This document shows positions 38,069 through 48,515 of a stretch of DNA of 64,000 nucleotides, piece after piece; the first letter of the stretch is position 1; each line of letters starts with the position of its first letter. The DNA comes from Adineta ricciae (lineage: Eukaryota; Rotifera; Eurotatoria; Adinetida; Adinetidae). The notes under the pieces were generated by a model, which was not told the DNA's origin, did no database searches, and saw nothing but the letters and a program-made list of their open reading frames with translations. The DNA lies in NCBI GenBank assembly GCA_905250025.1, contig CAJNOJ010000050.1, forward strand, positions 312,135 through 376,134, given 5' to 3'. The translations under genes were made by a program, and so were the position numbers.

Positions 38069-39946
38069 ATGGTTGTCTTATTTGAAGATCCTCGGCATCT
38101 TCCATTTGCAATATTTCTTATGCAAGTGTTCATTACACTAGTTGTATGCAAAGTTCTCGCTAAACTGCTTTCCTATATTCGACAGCCACAAGTCATTGGA
38201 CAAATTATTGCCGGCATCATATTTGGTCCATCTGTTCTTGGTAAGGAGCAGGATGAAGTACAAAATTCTACTGTCATTTACCAATCTATCTAATAGGCAA
38301 TATTCCTGCATGGACAAACACAGTGTGGCCAGAATCAAGTCTTAAGACATTTCAGCTTATTGCTAATTTGGGTTTGATCTTTTTTATGTTTTTTCTGGGG
38401 CTTGAACTTGATCTCGATCAAATCAAACGAAGTTGGAAAATTACGATACCTGTTGCAGCAGCTAGTGTCATAGTTCCAGGTAATTATTCCGATACAGAAT
38501 GGTCCTCATTTCTACCATGTGTTCCTGAAATATTTATGTATCCTGCTATGTTGTATGTGTGTCTTTAGTTGGACTTGGTTGCGCTGTATCTCTATGGTTA
38601 TACGAAGAAAATGAAGGTCTGACAACAAGCAAAGTAGCTTTTATTCTCTTTATTGGTAATGACACATCGATATACTATCCACTGCAATAAAACACATGCA
38701 CTCCTTCTTCCTAGGCTCCGGATTCGGTTTTTCTGCCTTTCCTGTTCTTGCGACACTACTCAACGCCATGGACCTTCTCAATAAACCCATCGGTATTCAG
38801 ACTATCTCACTAGCTGCTGTCGAAGATATCGTCGTCTGGGTCATCTTAGCTATTGCCAGTGCTTTCTCGTCAGGTGGTTCAGCACTCCAAGGTCTTTATA
38901 CACTACTGTTGACACTCGCTTTTATTGCCATCATGATTGTGATCATTCGACCAGCACTGAAATGGATCCATGGGTATTACTTGAGAAGAGAAAACGATAC
39001 GAATGTATATTTAGTTGTGGGTTGTTTCTTGTTATTACTGGTTGCATCGTTCACGACAGAAGTGATGGGTAAGTTGCAGAGAGGTAGAACAAATTGTGTG
39101 TATGTTTATGCTTGTCGTTCAGGTATTCATGCATTTTTCGGTGCATTTGTGAGTGGATTATGTATTCCACGCAAAGGTGAATTACCTGACTTCTTAGCTG
39201 TACGAATTCAATTAATAATTGTAGAGTTTTTTCTTCCGTAAGTGACTAATCCATTTAGTTATATGATAATAGTATTTTGTTACAGTCTTTACTTTGCTAA
39301 CAGTGGTTTACACACACATTTGAACTTATTAAATACAGGTAAAGCGTGGTGGACACTTGTTGTACTTATTCTGATGGCTTCGACAGCAAAGATCGTTCCC
39401 GTCACACTTGTGTCGAAACTCTGTTCGAAAAAGCCGTGGTTCTATTGTTTATCGATCGGAGTGCTGATGAATACTCGTGGCATAGTGCAGTTAGTTGTAC
39501 TCAACATTGGTGTTGAACTTGGAGTGATATCTGCAAGAATATTTGCCATCTTTGTACTCATGGCAACCATCTTAACGTTTCTGACATCACCCATACTGTC
39601 GTTGCTATATCGAAAGAAATTCGATGCCAAAGTATCGACAACACCCAGTGTTCCAGAAGAACTACGCAATATTCCGGTGATAGGAATGCCGGCAGGCACT
39701 CCGACGCTAAGTGTAAAAAGTAAGATGAGTGAAACCAATTCAAACGGCCGCATCAATTCCGGAATGTTGAGACAGAAGGCGTTGGAATCATGGTTGCCAT
39801 TACCAGATGATAATCTTTCACCACCGTCAGCCGTCGTGTTCGATGATCACATCAATTACATAGAGATTGATCCGTATCGAAATGAAAAAACATCCGATGA
39901 ATTGGAAGATACACGTTGTCGTTCTGTAATTATGACATTGTTCTAA
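38069..39946 (+). CDS. CPA2-family cation/proton antiporter, copy 2
   Basis: Six exons (38069-38240, 38297-38479, 38569-38655, 38715-39068, 39123-39237, 39286-39946) give 523 residues. The first five exons have exactly the same lengths and phases as copy 1 (172, 183, 87, 354, 115 nt). The motif order is the same: RQPQVIGQIIAGIIFGPSVLG, FLGLELDLDQIK, SGFGFSAFPVL, VEDIVVWV, GIHAFFGAFVSGLC, MNTRGIVQLVVLNIG. Exon 4 and the flanking introns are almost identical to copy 1 in DNA, whereas the N-terminus, exon 3 and the cytosolic tail (PVIGMPAGTPTLSVKS, SWLPLPDDN) differ substantially. The tail is about 10 residues shorter. The function should be the same monovalent cation/H+ exchange, possibly with distinct regulation through the tail. 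Confidence 0.85.
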
Positions 39947-40121
39947 GCTTGACTACTATGATAAATTTTCCGTGTAACAAGTAGTCTATATTAACAAATA
40001 ATATTGAACATTCAGTTAATTTTCATTTATCAGTATTCTGTAATCGTGAATATTTTCATTGTTGTTAAACTTTTCTTTTAACTATCATGCATGATAAATA
40101 TCAAAATTTTATTAGAAATGG

Positions 40122-40334
40122 TCATAAAATAGTACAAGCTCGAGATCTAACTGTTGTCTTTTGTTCGCCAAGAACGATAGGTGTAGTAGAAGTATCGACG
40201 ATAGGCTCATTCAATGGTTTGATCATTCCCATCATTTGATATTTCAAAAAGAGTGCTCGTGCCGCATCTTGAAATCGAAAGTCGTCGTAGTTCTCATTTT
40301 GTTCACTGTTCGTTTGATTAATCCCATCACTCAT
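40122..40334 (-). CDS. Small protein with C-terminal CaaX box (CTIL)
   Basis: A 70-residue frame starting MSDGINQTNSEQNENYDDF and ending VRSRACTIL. The last four residues, CTIL, fit a CaaX prenylation box; a terminal Leu favours geranylgeranylation, and the preceding Arg residues resemble the basic patch of prenylated membrane proteins. The middle (FQDAARALFLKYQMMGMI) looks helical. Length and CaaX recall G-protein gamma subunits, but the conserved NPF region is absent, so I do not assign it. It lies divergent to SAP18 with 290 bp between starts. An upstream noncoding or short coding exon is possible. Confidence 0.4.
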   Translation of the reverse strand: MSDGINQTNSEQNENYDDFRFQDAARALFLKYQMMGMIKPLNEPIVDTSTTPIVLGEQKTTVRSRACTIL

Positions 40335-40624
40335 TCATTCTACTTGCGAATTACTTTGTCTTGTACAGCATAACTATCGCATTCCACCATGATGAATCAG
40401 ATTACCATGGTTTCCATAACAGTTCTAACAAGCAAATTATATCTACGTATGCAGGAGCGCCATCTTCCGGAAACGATAGTAAGTTCAGTTTTCTTGAACC
40501 AATTGAAAATTTATTTTAGTCTTTGTATGCGTTTGTGCGTGCGTGTTTTTATCGGTCAGTTATTTCATTTACAGAAATCGTTCGTTTAGCTAATAAAACT
40601 TTGATTGAAAGAAATACGGAAACA
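40335..40624. promoter_or_regulatory. Candidate bidirectional promoter region
   Basis: 290 bp between the divergent starts of the CaaX protein and SAP18. An acceptor-like TTTCATTTACAG precedes the SAP18 start by about 50 nt, so a 5' leader intron or trans-splice site for SAP18 is possible. No core promoter element is evident. Confidence 0.35.
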
Positions 40625-41260
40625 ATGTCGACAACCGAAGCGAAATTAACTGGCGAAGTGAACAAGGTTGACCGATCTATTGATCGTCTAAAAACTTGCC
40701 CATTGTTATTACGTGTATTTTGCAATAAAAATCGTCATCATCTAGCTCGGTTAGTTTGCCTCTTTCCACTATAATTATTTTCTATCTGAATTCGATATTT
40801 ATTTCATAGAGAATATGAAAAAGGACATACACCAGAAAATGAACTGCAAATTTATACTTGGATGGATGCAACATTAAGTGAACTAACCCAACTTATCAAA
40901 GATGTGAATCCCGACTCTCGTCATCGTGGTACACAATTTTCATTCTCGGTCGTTGCGCCGGATGAAACGCACGGCTACTATTACCTTAATGATATTGGTA
41001 AAACAGAAAATGGTCAACGTCGACCCGATGATCAAGTTCAATTAGCTAGTAAACGTTTTCGTGTCGGCGATTATCTTGATGTTGCCATTATTCCTAAACG
41101 ACAAGATGCACCAGGATCGAATCCGCGACGTGACCGAGCTCCTCAGCAATCGTCTGATGATAATAATAACAAGCGACGTAGTGGCCCTTCAAATGAAAGA
41201 AACGGTGGTGGTCCGATGCGATCTGCTCCACGAAACGATCGCCGTGATCGTCCATATTAG
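40625..41260 (+). CDS. SAP18: SAP18, Sin3/ASAP-complex ubiquitin-fold protein
   Basis: Two exons (40625-40749, 40810-41260) give 191 residues. SAP18 is a nuclear subunit of the Sin3 histone deacetylase complex and of the ASAP complex on spliced mRNA. Family segments are obvious: IDRLKTCPLLLRVFCN, ELQIYTWMDATLSEL, GTQFSFSVV, and FRVGDYLDVAIIP. The protein ends in RPY, as the human protein does. It is longer than the human protein (about 153 residues) because of an inserted Arg/Asn/Gly-rich tail (QQSSDDNNNKRRSGPS, ERNGGGPMRSAPRND) before the final RPY, an RGG-like extension that could bind RNA. The start chosen is the Met directly before STTEAKL; the frame is open upstream. Confidence 0.93.
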
Positions 41261-41750
41261 AATCATGTGAACATTATTCACTATTGTATCCGTTTGGATT
41301 GTTTTCCTGTATATGTGAATTGTGTGTTCGTACATTTTGTTTATTGTTTTCGTATTTTGTTGTTTTCATTGGAAATTCTGAAAAAAGCAACTGAAATTAT
41401 GGTTCTGTTCTACTTTGCGTTCCAAATACAGGTAGAAAAACATTGATTGCGTATCTATTCTAGAATATTTTGACAATTAAAACTGCTACAATTCTCGGTG
41501 ATTACTGCGTAATATCTATTGTTTAATACATTCACAGATGCATGGTGTACATGACTGTCGTTTATGAGAAATGGAAACAAGGGACGTAAGTATCGGCGCT
41601 GATAAATTTCAACAAAAAGATACTTTCAGTGTAATATCTGTCCTATTCAAAAAAAATCAGACGAGGTGATATGCTTATCTTTTGACCTTCGTCCTCATGT
41701 TCGTTCTTCATTCTACACCATATCCATCATTCAAAGGTATTCCATTATAG
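41261..41750. other. Intergenic
   Basis: 490 bp between SAP18 and the first esterase gene. No gene seen. Confidence 0.5.
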
Positions 41751-43262
41751 ATGGCAACTACTTATAATCACCTACGAATCATGTCATTTCGATCATTAGT
41801 TGTGATTGTCACGATTCTTCTATCTGTATTTATTGCTCGATATTATATACCAGTACGTTCACCTGGTCCTATGGGACATCCATGGAAATATCGAATTATA
41901 TCTGGTACTTTTGCATTTATACTTGACTTTGTATGTTTAGTTTCAATACTTGAATGAATAGAATTTTCGCATTTCTCCTTATAGACTCACTTCTTCGAAC
42001 CTATCATCGGCATTCCATATTATACTCTATTGAATATAATTGTTGATTCGTTTGATCCTATTAAAATACGTCCATTCGATCATGGTGAAGTGTTAGTAAG
42101 TAAATTGCATTTTCGAGATGTATTTCTATTCCATTGTTGTACAGTATCATGATCAGTACATTGCCAATGTTCTTGTTCGAATGTATACACCAACAAATCG
42201 TTCGAAAGAATCTTTATTACCAGTGATCATATTCTTTCATGGTGGTGGTTTTTTTTTCGGAAGCATTTGTAAATAATCAAACTTCGTTTTCCTCGGCTTT
42301 AGAACAAATTTGAATTTCTTTTCCTAGATTCACACGATACGATGAACTATCATCTGTCTATGTATACAGGCGCTAAAGTCATCGCTGTCAAGTGAGTATT
42401 GAATAGATATAGAGAGCAATTCTTGAGTCAATTCCTGTGTAGTTATCGTTTAACTCCCGGAGTTCATTATCCAACACCGATTGAAGAAGGTGTCAGTGTA
42501 GCTAAATATGTAATGGATAATTATCAAGAATTTTCAATTGATCCTACACATGTTTTTCTGTGTGGTGATTCGGCAGGTACGTCGAATTTATTTTCACTTC
42601 AAAAGTTGTCTATTTCTCTTCTAGGTGGAAACATGGCAGTTGTAGTAGAAAGACATCTTCGTCGTCAACGAAAACCAGTTGTACGTGGTGTTCTTCTTCT
42701 CTACCCATTGTTGCAACTTGTACATTATCGTCTCGCGTCTTATCAAACTTATTTACCTTATCGTCTCCTGTCACTACTTCGTGAAGATATGCTTGTCCAA
42801 GTTGCGAACTTCTATGTGAATACATCATTTTCTCAAGACGAGCTTTTCCATAATCGACATTTATCGTTGAGCGATTACGAGAAATTCTATTCGAAACTCA
42901 ATTTATCCAGTCTAGATACGAATTATGATGATATTCGTAAACATAATTATTTATCTCAGTCCTCACATCCAGATACATGGAAATTATTTGATGAGAACAT
43001 TTCACCTTTACTCGCTGATGATGAAATTCTACATAATAGTCCAGCAACATTTATTGTTGCATGTACATACGATGTACTTCTTTCCGATGCTCAATTGTAT
43101 TTTGAACGTTTACAACGATTGAATGTTAAAGATGTCATCTATCGAGAATATCGCATCTTTCATGGTGTAATGACATTTGTTGATTTTCCGGTTGCTTTTA
43201 ATGAAGCTTTTGAAATTATTAGCGACAGTGCTCAATTTGTAATCAATCGAACTGCGCAGTAG
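41751..43262 (+). CDS. Arylacetamide deacetylase-like esterase, copy 1
   Basis: Six exons (41751-41930, 41985-42095, 42145-42268, 42328-42391, 42443-42576, 42625-43262) give 416 residues. The N-terminus has one membrane segment (SLVVIVTILLSVFIARYYI), typical of the AADAC/NCEH1 group of type II ER membrane serine hydrolases acting on lipid or xenobiotic esters. The oxyanion motif FFHGGGFFFG and nucleophile GDSAGGN are intact. The catalytic acid is likely in CTYDVLLSD and the His in FHGVMTF. YRLTPGVHYPTP replaces the usual YRLAPEHPFP. The exon phases match the next gene. Substrate unknown. Confidence 0.88.
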
Positions 43263-43823
43263 ATGAGTAAGAAAAAACAATCGAATATAATTTTCTTTTG
43301 TCAGATTGTTATTTTCTTTTATTTTGCTAATTAATGAGAACAAATAAATGTCGTTCGAAAGAACTGACCCTGTTTCTTTTGGTGATACGCTCATTTTAAT
43401 ATGTAGACACACGTTTTCTATTAGATGAGTTTTCAACATGTTCCATATGAATGCGTTTACCTTTCGGTAGTGGAAAAACAAAAATAGTTTACTTTGCGTT
43501 CGTAATAAACTGACATGACGGCCTTGTTTTATCATACTGGTTAATCTTGATTTGGCTGGAAGTAGGAATACCGAAGGCACTGCATGTCGGTGATCGATGA
43601 ACATGTTAAATACCTCTCTTCTCGTAAACTGTTTTCTCAACATTTCTATATGTCCGAATGAGCGCGCTTTACATACATGTTTGACTCTTTTTGCGCGTTA
43701 ACATTCTTGTACTTTCGACGCTATTAGAAAAAATCGTCACTTTTACCATCCGAGCGAAACGAATGTGCGACTGATGACGAACAATACAGTTGATATTCAA
43801 ACACATCATATTCTAGATAACGC
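43263..43823. other. Intergenic between paired esterases
   Basis: 561 bp, containing AATAAA near 43344 for the upstream gene and a start region for the next. A 177-codon minus-strand frame overlaps here but is judged spurious. Confidence 0.5.
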
Positions 43824-45335
43824 ATGGCGCGTACCGCTCAACGTTTGGCTGTTATTGTCGCAATTACAGCAAGTATCATGGCGTACCTATGGCGCGCACC
43901 GAACAGTGAAGGTATTGAACAACTCGATCGTGTTCGAGCATTGACTGCATCAATGAAAATCACTTATATTATCGTATGTTCCAATGGTTGTAGATAGCTT
44001 TTGTTTCACTGTTCGTTTATGTTAGGGCAGAGCAGCAGAAATGCTTGGTATTTCGGATCGTATTTCAGTTGTACGAAAAGTAGCAGGACTTATGCTTCGA
44101 TTGAAGGACGCAAAGGATGATGCTGGTCTCGAAGTACGACATGTTTAATTTGTTCTTCTTTCTCTATCAAATCTAGTCTTTTCCTTCTCTTTAGATTCAA
44201 GATACTTCGATTGAAAATGTTCCGGTTCGAATTGCTCGTCCAAAAAATCAAAATGGCAACTTGCCAGCCATTGTTTTTTACCATGGCGGTGCTTTTTATA
44301 TGGGATCCGTAGGTAAGCTAAACTATTCATATGAACTAATAACAACTGCGGAATATAAATATTTATAAACATAATTAGACACGCATAATTCACTTACAAG
44401 TAGTCTCGCAAGATTAGCGAATGTTGTCGTAGTTTCTGTTGAGTGAGTATTCTTCGATGATATAGATTAATACTTACAAAATTCAACTTAGTTATCGCCT
44501 TGCTCCTGAACATCCATTTCCAGCTGGTCTTGAAGACTGTTACACTGTTACCAAGCATATTCTTGAACATGGTAATTCGAACAAATTGCGAATAGACACA
44601 AATCGTGTCGCCGTTGCTGGCGACTCAGCTGGTAGGCTCACTTTTTTCTTGTTGAGCGACGGTTGAATTACAACGATTCACTTCTTTTATAATCTTTCAG
44701 GTGGAAATTTCGCAGCTGTAATTGCAATGCGTTTTGCTAGTCAAACTACCAGTGAACGTAAACCACGTCTTCAGATTCTTATTTATCCTGTTTTACAATT
44801 GTTCGACATGATGCTTCCGTCATATATGCATAATCATTTTGAGTTCTTTCCATACACTGTTGATCATACATTAACAATTTATTTTGGCAAGAAAGTCGAC
44901 CAGTCAATCTATGCGAACAACCACTTGAGTGTAGCACAGAAGAAAAAATATCGCAAGTATGTGGATTGGTCGTTGATACCAGCAAAATACCGAACGGTGT
45001 ATCAGAAACCACTTACCGATAATCAAGAAGGCGACCCAACACTGATTGAGAATGCTAAACTAGCTCTTAACCCTGAAGTGTCTCCTTTACTTGTTGATGA
45101 TGAAAGCTTAGCAAAATTACCACCTACATATCTGTTGACTGTTGGTCATGATCGTTTACGTGACGAAACATTCATCTACGAAGGTCGGCTGAAACGAAAT
45201 GGTGTGCCAGTTGTTCACAATCATTACGAGCATATCTTTCATGGATCAGTCGGTTTTCTACATGGACCATTTGCATTAGACATTGCTAAGAAAATGGTTG
45301 ATGACATGGTGATATATATTGGTGAAAATTTATAG
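43824..45335 (+). CDS. Arylacetamide deacetylase-like esterase, copy 2
   Basis: Six exons (43824-43973, 44026-44133, 44195-44312, 44379-44442, 44492-44631, 44701-45335) give 404 residues. An N-terminal hydrophobic anchor (RLAVIVAITASIMAYLW) is followed by the alpha/beta-hydrolase core: VFYHGGAFYMGS (oxyanion hole), VDYRLAPEHPFPAGLED, VAGDSAGGNFA (nucleophile Ser), LTVGHDRLRDE (acid) and IFHGSVGF (His). It is closer to the canonical family than copy 1. Exon 4 is 64 nt in both genes with the same phases, so they descend from a tandem duplication. Sequence has diverged widely, so the duplication is old. AADAC-type activity is inferred from family; the substrate is not. Confidence 0.9.
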
Positions 45336-45945
45336 AGAATACGATTCATTGTCGTAACTTGATTTTTTTTGTCCGCTTTTTTCCACACAGCTTTTTCCGT
45401 ATATTTCGAACGCTACCCAAAGGTTTTTCAAAATTCATATACGCATTACGCTACTATTTGTTTTGAGATAATATATACTTCGTATTTGAGCAGTACACGA
45501 CTTCTATGAATATCCGTATTGCAAAGACAAATGTTTTGCTCTTGCGAACGCACGCTTGATATGTACAGATAGACAAAATTATCAAACGGCAAAGCTAAAC
45601 TGACTTCTAGCGTTGATAGATGTCAGTTTTATCCAGTGCGCCGAAATGACCGACTTTTCTTGTTCGGATTTATTTATTTCTTCATTTTTTTGTTAAAAAA
45701 AAACACTCCTCAATGTTGGTGTGTTATTTTTAACGAATGAAGATCTGTGAGCCAATTAGAATGTCAATCAGTGCTATCGATGACACATCAGATTAGTACG
45801 CACTATTCGCACGCACGTATGCACCAAGGAAACATAGTATGAAATACCGTAGTGCAAAGTCTATTAGGTGTTTAAATTCAGTAAAACACAGCCGATTCAG
45901 AAGATAATCGTAGATTTGTCCGATCAGAAGAATTCTATTGTAGAA
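45336..45945. other. Intergenic / leader region
   Basis: 610 bp before the thioesterase start. The reading frame of the next gene is open back to an acceptor-like ATTAG at 45863-45867, so part of this may be an upstream exon. No other gene seen. Confidence 0.4.
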
Positions 45946-46687
45946 ATGATTGAGCAATCAGATATCGTTGAATTACCAGCTATACCGGCTGATGCCCCTG
46001 AGTGGGTGCGGGCTTTGCCTTCCAACGGTCGTTTTGTCGATCGTACTAAACTCTACGACATAACCGGTCATATCCTATTTGACTCATTGTTAAACTCAAA
46101 TGGCATTCGACATTTCTTCTATTTTATGAATAATGAACAGAATGCACAACGCGCACAACGAGCGTTTAACGGCATTTTGACAACTCCACTTTCTCCTTCT
46201 CACGAGAATCCATTAGATAACGACGACTTAGAAGTTCGTGTTGCTTTTCATCTCGGCGAAGGTATTTGCGGACACAAAGGCATTGTGTAAGTTTTCACCC
46301 TTGTTTACAAATATTAGAATTCTATTCTCATGTAAATAGTCATGGCGGACTGACGGCCACCATGTTAGATGAAGTTAGTGGTGCTGCTGCGTAAGTTAAA
46401 TAAGAGAAAAGAATGAATTGAGCTTTTGTAACTGCTCTCCTTTTAGATTTTCCTGTGTTGGGCCTTGTTTTACCGCTAATTTGAATATTGATTATCTGAG
46501 ACCATTAATGACACCAGCATGGATTCTCGTTCGGGCTCATGTAGATCGACATGAAGGTCGAAAAGTGTATATACACGGTACAGTGGAGAATGGTGAAGGT
46601 GTTGTATATGCCAAGTCTGTAGGTTTATTTATTAAACCAAAAGTACCAGTGAAGGACCATGTTGAACAAAGTCAAACAAAAGCATAA
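45946..46687 (+). CDS. Hotdog-fold acyl-thioesterase (PaaI/4HBT type)
   Basis: Three exons (45946-46286, 46340-46390, 46447-46687) give 210 residues from the first in-frame ATG. Hotdog thioesterases hydrolyse acyl-CoA or related thioesters. The signature is VHGGLTATMLDEVSGAA, the helix carrying the catalytic acid (Asp/Glu), followed by a strand region LNIDYLRPLMTPAWILVRA and EGRKVYIHGTVENGEG. This architecture resembles THEM4-like and fungal thioesterases. The N-terminal 90 residues (LPAIPADAPEWVRALPSN, YDITGHILFDSLL) are not recognised. The start is uncertain: the frame stays open for another 78 nt to a possible splice acceptor, so there may be an upstream coding exon. Confidence 0.78.
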
Positions 46688-47007
46688 TATTTACTCTTTC
46701 CATTACTCCACGATTTGTTTTTTTTCCGAATGATGCGTTTATTTACTAAAATATGTATGCCATGGCGAATCTCTATGTTTTTCTATCTACTTCATCGCCT
46801 GTTCTAGTTTCATATCAGAATGAAAAACGCGCAATAAACTAGAAAAGTTTCTCATACATCTTATTTTACTTCTTTATGTTCTATCTGCAGATAATAAAGA
46901 ATAGACAACAAATTTTATGCATTAGAATAGCCTTTGCGTACGCTAATCCATAGTGATGCTCATCACTTTATTCTTTAATAATTAATGATATTTTATGAAT
47001 CACCCTT
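46688..47007. other. Intergenic
   Basis: 320 bp between the thioesterase and MPPE1; AT-rich with AATAAA near 46834. No gene seen. Confidence 0.5.
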
Positions 47008-48228
47008 ATGAAGACAACTGATGCTTGTGGTTTTTATACAATGTTAAATTTTCTTATTAAAATTCTTTGTTTAACATTATTGGTATTTATTTACTGTGAA
47101 TATCTAATTTATTATTTTGTTTTATTGGGTTGTTCATGGCCACAATTATCTAAACTCGAACAAGATTTTACCATTCAACCACCAAAAGATGCAAATAGAA
47201 AACCGTTACATGTTATGCTAGTTACAGATACACATTTATTTTGTTCTCGGAAAGGTCATTGGTTAAATCGTTTTCGTCGTGAATGGCAAATCTACCGTTC
47301 GTTTCAGTCGGCACAATTTCTGTTTGAACCTCATTTAGTTTTCTTTCTTGGTGATGTATCTACAGATGGTGAATCATGTTCGGATCGTGAATGGAATGCA
47401 ACAGTGGACAGATTTCAATCTTTATTTTCGTTAGCAGCTGATACGCGTCTGTATGTTCTTCCAGGCAATCATGATATTGGTTTTCATCATGAAGTTACCG
47501 ATGGTCATTTGAAACGTTTCCAACAGTCTTTTAAAACGCCACATGTTCGTTTGTTAACTATTAATGATGATCAAATACATTTTGTATTGATTAACTCGGT
47601 AGCATTTGAAGGCGACCAGTGTCGTTTATGTGAACGAGCAGATAACGAATTAAATGAAGTGGTCAATGAACTCAATCGAACGGGTGCATGGACTAAACCA
47701 ATACTACTATCACATTTCCCTCTATATCGTAAATCCGCTGTGAACTGTACTCAACCACCGTTGAGATCATTTAAAGTATGTTGAGATTTTCATCTTCCGA
47801 AAAAGAATATTTATTTGTTTTTGCCTGCATAGAGTCTTTCAGGAGAACCACCACTGCGAGAACGTCTGGATGTTCTTTCACAAGACGCAACTGAACATCT
47901 TCTACATGTCATTAAGCCTCGCCTCGCTTTCTCCGGTCATACTCATACATATTGTTATACGGAACACCATACAACATCTGGTAAAGTCGTGCCAGAATGG
48001 ACTATTCCTTCGTTTTCCTGGCAAAATCGAGACGATCCATCGTTCATGTTTTTATCAATTACAACTAATAATCAACGTGTCTCCCATTGCTATTTACCGC
48101 GTGAAACAACCATCTTTTGGTCATATGCTATTGGTGCTTTTCTGCTTATATTTTATATGTTACTTGGAGGTCGGAGACCGTTTTGTTTGTTAACTTGTTG
48201 CTTTTTCAGAAAAAATTTTAAAATATAG
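47008..48228 (+). CDS. MPPE1: Metallophosphoesterase 1 (PGAP5), GPI-glycan remodelling
   Basis: Two exons (47008-47775, 47833-48228) give 387 residues. PGAP5 removes a side-chain ethanolamine phosphate from GPI anchors in the ER exit/Golgi pathway, which sorts GPI proteins for transport. An N-terminal membrane segment (IKILCLTLLVFIYCEYLIYY) precedes the calcineurin-like phosphoesterase domain: TDTHL, GDVSTDG, LPGNHDIGFH, SHFPLYR and SGHTHTYC hold the Asp, Asn and His metal ligands. PSFSWQNRDDPSFMFLSI and CYLPRE are typical of this subfamily. A C-terminal membrane segment (FWSYAIGAFLLIFYMLLG) is followed by a basic tail. The stop lies only 35 nt before the next start codon. Confidence 0.92.
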
Positions 48229-48263
48229 GAGTAAAAACTTGACTCGATTCTATTGTATTACAG
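48229..48263 (+). promoter_or_regulatory. Intercistronic spacer with splice acceptor; possible SL trans-splice site
   Basis: Only 35 nt separate the MPPE1 stop from the DUF3253 start. The spacer ends in a pyrimidine-containing acceptor, TCTATTGTATTACAG, abutting the ATG directly. Bdelloid rotifers are known to use spliced-leader trans-splicing, so this looks like an operon junction. An ordinary cis-spliced 5' leader whose donor lies inside MPPE1 is the alternative. Confidence 0.5.
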
Positions 48264-48515
48264 ATGGCTGTTAATTTAAACGAAATGATTATGTCCATGG
48301 CTAAAAAACGAGGCTTAGCGAAAACATTTTGTCCATCTGAAATTGCCCGCCAATTATCATCAAAAGAAGACGAATGGCGTACGTTGATGGATCCCGTTCG
48401 AATCGCGGCAGCTAGACTTATCGATCAAGGACTGTTAGTGTGTAAACAACATGGGGAAATTGTTAACATACGAACTGTCAAAGGGCCTATTCGATTACAA
48501 ATGGTTGAACATTAA
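48264..48515 (+). CDS. DUF3253 family protein
   Basis: A single-exon 83-residue protein. Family hallmarks are AKTFCPSEIARQL, then W..LM..VR as EWRTLMDPVRIAAARLIDQG, and the closing GPIRLQM. The fold is a small winged-helix-like domain known almost entirely from bacteria; its biochemical role is unknown. No signal peptide. Length is normal for the family, so the gene is complete. Its position immediately downstream of MPPE1 with 35 nt spacing implies co-transcription. Absence from most animals suggests acquisition from bacteria (inference). AATAAA follows near 48566. Confidence 0.8.
   Translation: MAVNLNEMIMSMAKKRGLAKTFCPSEIARQLSSKEDEWRTLMDPVRIAAARLIDQGLLVCKQHGEIVNIRTVKGPIRLQMVEH

Noticed and set aside
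40122..40334. G-protein gamma subunit
   Set aside because: Size and CaaX fit, but the conserved NPF segment and the helix pattern of Ggamma are missing.
43110..43643. 177-codon minus-strand frame
   Set aside because: It overlaps the coding 3' end of the first esterase in antisense, has no family resemblance and has unstructured composition.
45868..45945. Non-ATG upstream extension of the thioesterase
   Set aside because: The frame opens at GTG right after an AG, which is not a credible eukaryotic start; it may be part of an upstream exon, so the first ATG was used.
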